Part shown: positions 62,431 through 64,000 of the stretch, piece by piece | How the letters are laid out: the number at the start of each line of letters is the position of its first letter | How positions within the stretch are numbered: position 1 is the first letter of the stretch | Origin: Zygnema circumcarinatum | Lineage: Eukaryota > Streptophyta > Zygnematophyceae > Zygnematales > Zygnemataceae | Assembly: GCA_037447605.1 (NCBI GenBank) | Contig: CM074809.1 | Span: forward strand, 4,127,678-4,191,677 | DNA length: 64,000 nucleotides | Reading direction: 5' to 3' | The notes under the pieces: generated by a model | Told to the model about the DNA's origin: nothing | Database searches by the model: none | The model's input: the letters and a program-made list of their open reading frames with translations, nothing else | Program-made: the position numbers and the translations under genes

Positions 62431-63763
62431 GGTCCTCATCTCATTTGAGAGCCCTGACCTGCTGTCGACTCATTGCTACATCTTCTTTCAGCAGCCTCTC
62501 ATATTTTAGACCATACTTTGCGAGGGCCGCGAAGGGAGATGATGGCTGCTGTGCGATTTTTGCAACGGAGAAAAAGTGAACGTGAACAACCCGGCCAGAA
62601 GCAATAAAGTCGCTGCCCGAGCTGTCGAGCAGTGAGTTCTTTCCCGTCGTTTTCATTCTTTGCTCTCCACAATACCTTTTGCTCTCCACAATACCGAATT
62701 TGAAGTGCCCGTCTTCAATCCCTCTCTCTCTAACCCTCTCTAACCCTCTCCAACCTCTCTCCTCCCGCTTTCTTGTCTCCTCTTCCAATCAAATTCATTT
62801 CACTTCCCCACTGTTGTTCTGCCTCATCCTGGTTCGCTTTCGTAGTCTGCCTCCTCCTCTCCCCTCTTCGGTTCTCCCACAGCACATTGTCAGACGAAGC
62901 TCCAAAACAGCCGCCAAACCAGGGCTGCCAGTGGCGCTGTTGCTATATTGAACGGTCACAGATTAAGCTAGTGAAGTTTTATTGCTAGCTTTTGCTGTGA
63001 CCACTGCTTATTTTTTTACTCAACAGTTGCAGGTGGGCGTCATGCTATGTGAGAGCTGCCGTGTATTCAAGTGCCTCACATTTGCGGATGCCATCGAGGA
63101 TGTCCAATGATGTACCTGTTCTTGTAAGGGGCAATGTTCCCAACAAAGCAGCAGCATAGGTAGGACTCACCGGGTCCCTCGCCGATATTCAACATAGAAA
63201 ATATCAGGAATGCTTCCTTGCCTTCTCTTCATACCAATTGGAGACGTCCTAGTTTGAACTGTTGTGAATTAAGGCCCGGTCCATCTCACTCACTTCACTC
63301 ACTGCCATATTTGCAATCTGAATCAAAGGAAAGCTCTCAAGTGCACACACTGAAAGATAACTGAATTCAAACGAGCAAGACACCGTAAGGAAAAGTAAGG
63401 AGAAAGCACCCCGGCCTCAAAACTCCTTAATAAAGAAAGGAAGTAACAAGCACAAGTTTCAGCCCTCAAGCTTCTACTTCAGCTCTGACTAACTCCCGAC
63501 CTCCTGCTGCCCATACAGTCAGGCAACTACACTTAGCAACACGAGCTAAGTTGTAGCTGTATTAAGATGACTATCACCTAAGCCTAACTCTACTTAAGTA
63601 CTAAGCGTTGCACTATTCCTCCACGTTCTAATGCGTGTCGTGTCTCGTCATTGCGCTGCACCGTACGCCGCCGCGTTCCACCGCGCACCTCCATGTCGCT
63701 GGCGACGCTCCACGTCTCCAAGCGCTCGCCTCTCTCCTCGCGGTAACTCCTCCTCAGGTCGCC
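62431..63763. other. intergenic region
   Basis: 3' flank of the giant gene, a CTCTAACC-type simple repeat (about 62720-62765), then AT-richer DNA and the probable promoter of the edge gene. No convincing ORF or RNA gene. Confidence 0.5.
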
Positions 63764-64000
63764 ATGGCCAGGAGGGGGAGTGTCCGTACAGACAGCTCCT
63801 CCTCCGACTTGCCTTCCTTCGAGATGCTTGTAGCACAAGATAAGTGGGGTTAAGGGGAGACTGCTGAGCTAGTTGCAGGTGCTGCACAGCCACCCGCGCG
63901 TCCGTGCTGAAACTGATGAGGGGTTGGGTTGGTGCTGTGGGTCTGCCTGCAGCATAGAGCCAGGATCCGGGGGATTCAGAGGTACGCGCAGCGGAAGACG
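63764..64000 (+). CDS. start of an unidentified gene (3' partial)
   Basis: An ATG in good context (gtcgccATGG) opens a Ser/Arg-rich reading frame (MARRGSVRTDSSSSDLPSF) to a possible donor at 63843. An acceptor CTGCAG at 63952 would join it in frame to a second exon running off the window, reading NIEPGSGGFRGTR. Too little sequence to name it. The second exon read in another phase (RARIRGIQRYAQRK) is equally possible if the donor is GTAGCA at about 63829. Confidence 0.35.

Overview
The window is nuclear DNA of a green plant, most likely a streptophyte (alga or bryophyte grade). The gene content points there: homogentisate solanesyltransferase for plastoquinone-9, two plant-type H+/sulfate symporters, a KOBITO1/ELD1-type glycosyltransferase, AP2 and Agenet domains, and mitochondrial citrate synthase. 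Genes are rich in GT-AG introns (10-18 exons in several genes). Intergenic DNA is GC-rich in patches and full of GA/CT, GGGA, GGAT, CAG and AAC simple repeats. Short TTAGGG and CCCTAAAA tracts occur inside the window. The species cannot be named from the sequence. Exon models were drawn by eye from splice sites, reading phase and remembered family conservation. Where a model is called in phase, exon lengths were summed and divide by three.

Layout. 1-4020 (-): DDX47/Rrp3-type DEAD-box helicase, 3' end cut by the window. 5067-6275 (-): 40S ribosomal protein S20 with a leader intron. 7551-11854 (-): homogentisate solanesyltransferase, ten exons, one intron holding a ~370-bp GA tract. 12679-13655 (+): ribosomal protein S29, divergent from the previous gene. 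14400-15058 (-): small protein with a mitochondrial-looking leader, one membrane span and a coiled coil. 16301-21902 (+): KOBITO1-like glycosyltransferase with a long extra tail. 22478-23971 (-): unrecognised ~246-aa protein. 23972-30354: 6.4 kb without a convincing gene, holding a MITE-like inverted-repeat element and tandem repeats. 30355-34208 (+) and 40451-44769 (-): two sulfate transporter paralogs facing each other, with matching exon structures. Between them, 35334-38957 (-) is a long uninterrupted ORF of unknown function. 45205-46260: a fold-back repeat element. 46748-53370 (+): mitochondrial citrate synthase, 18 exons. 53690-53935: a second copy of the MITE-like core. 54565-61568 or on to 62430 (+): a very large FHA-like, PHD, Agenet, double-AP2 protein. 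63764-64000 (+): first exons of a gene running off the window.

Most genes are housekeeping: rRNA processing and ribosome, plastoquinone synthesis, TCA cycle, sulfate uptake, wall biosynthesis. They do not form one pathway. The strongest candidate for something undescribed is the FHA/PHD/Agenet/AP2 fusion at 54.6-62.4 kb, which looks like a chromatin reader joined to DNA-binding domains. Secondary interests are the two repeat families (26.3/53.7 kb and 45.2-46.3 kb), the face-to-face sulfate transporter pair with shared ACGT-core promoter motifs, and the long intronless ORF between them.
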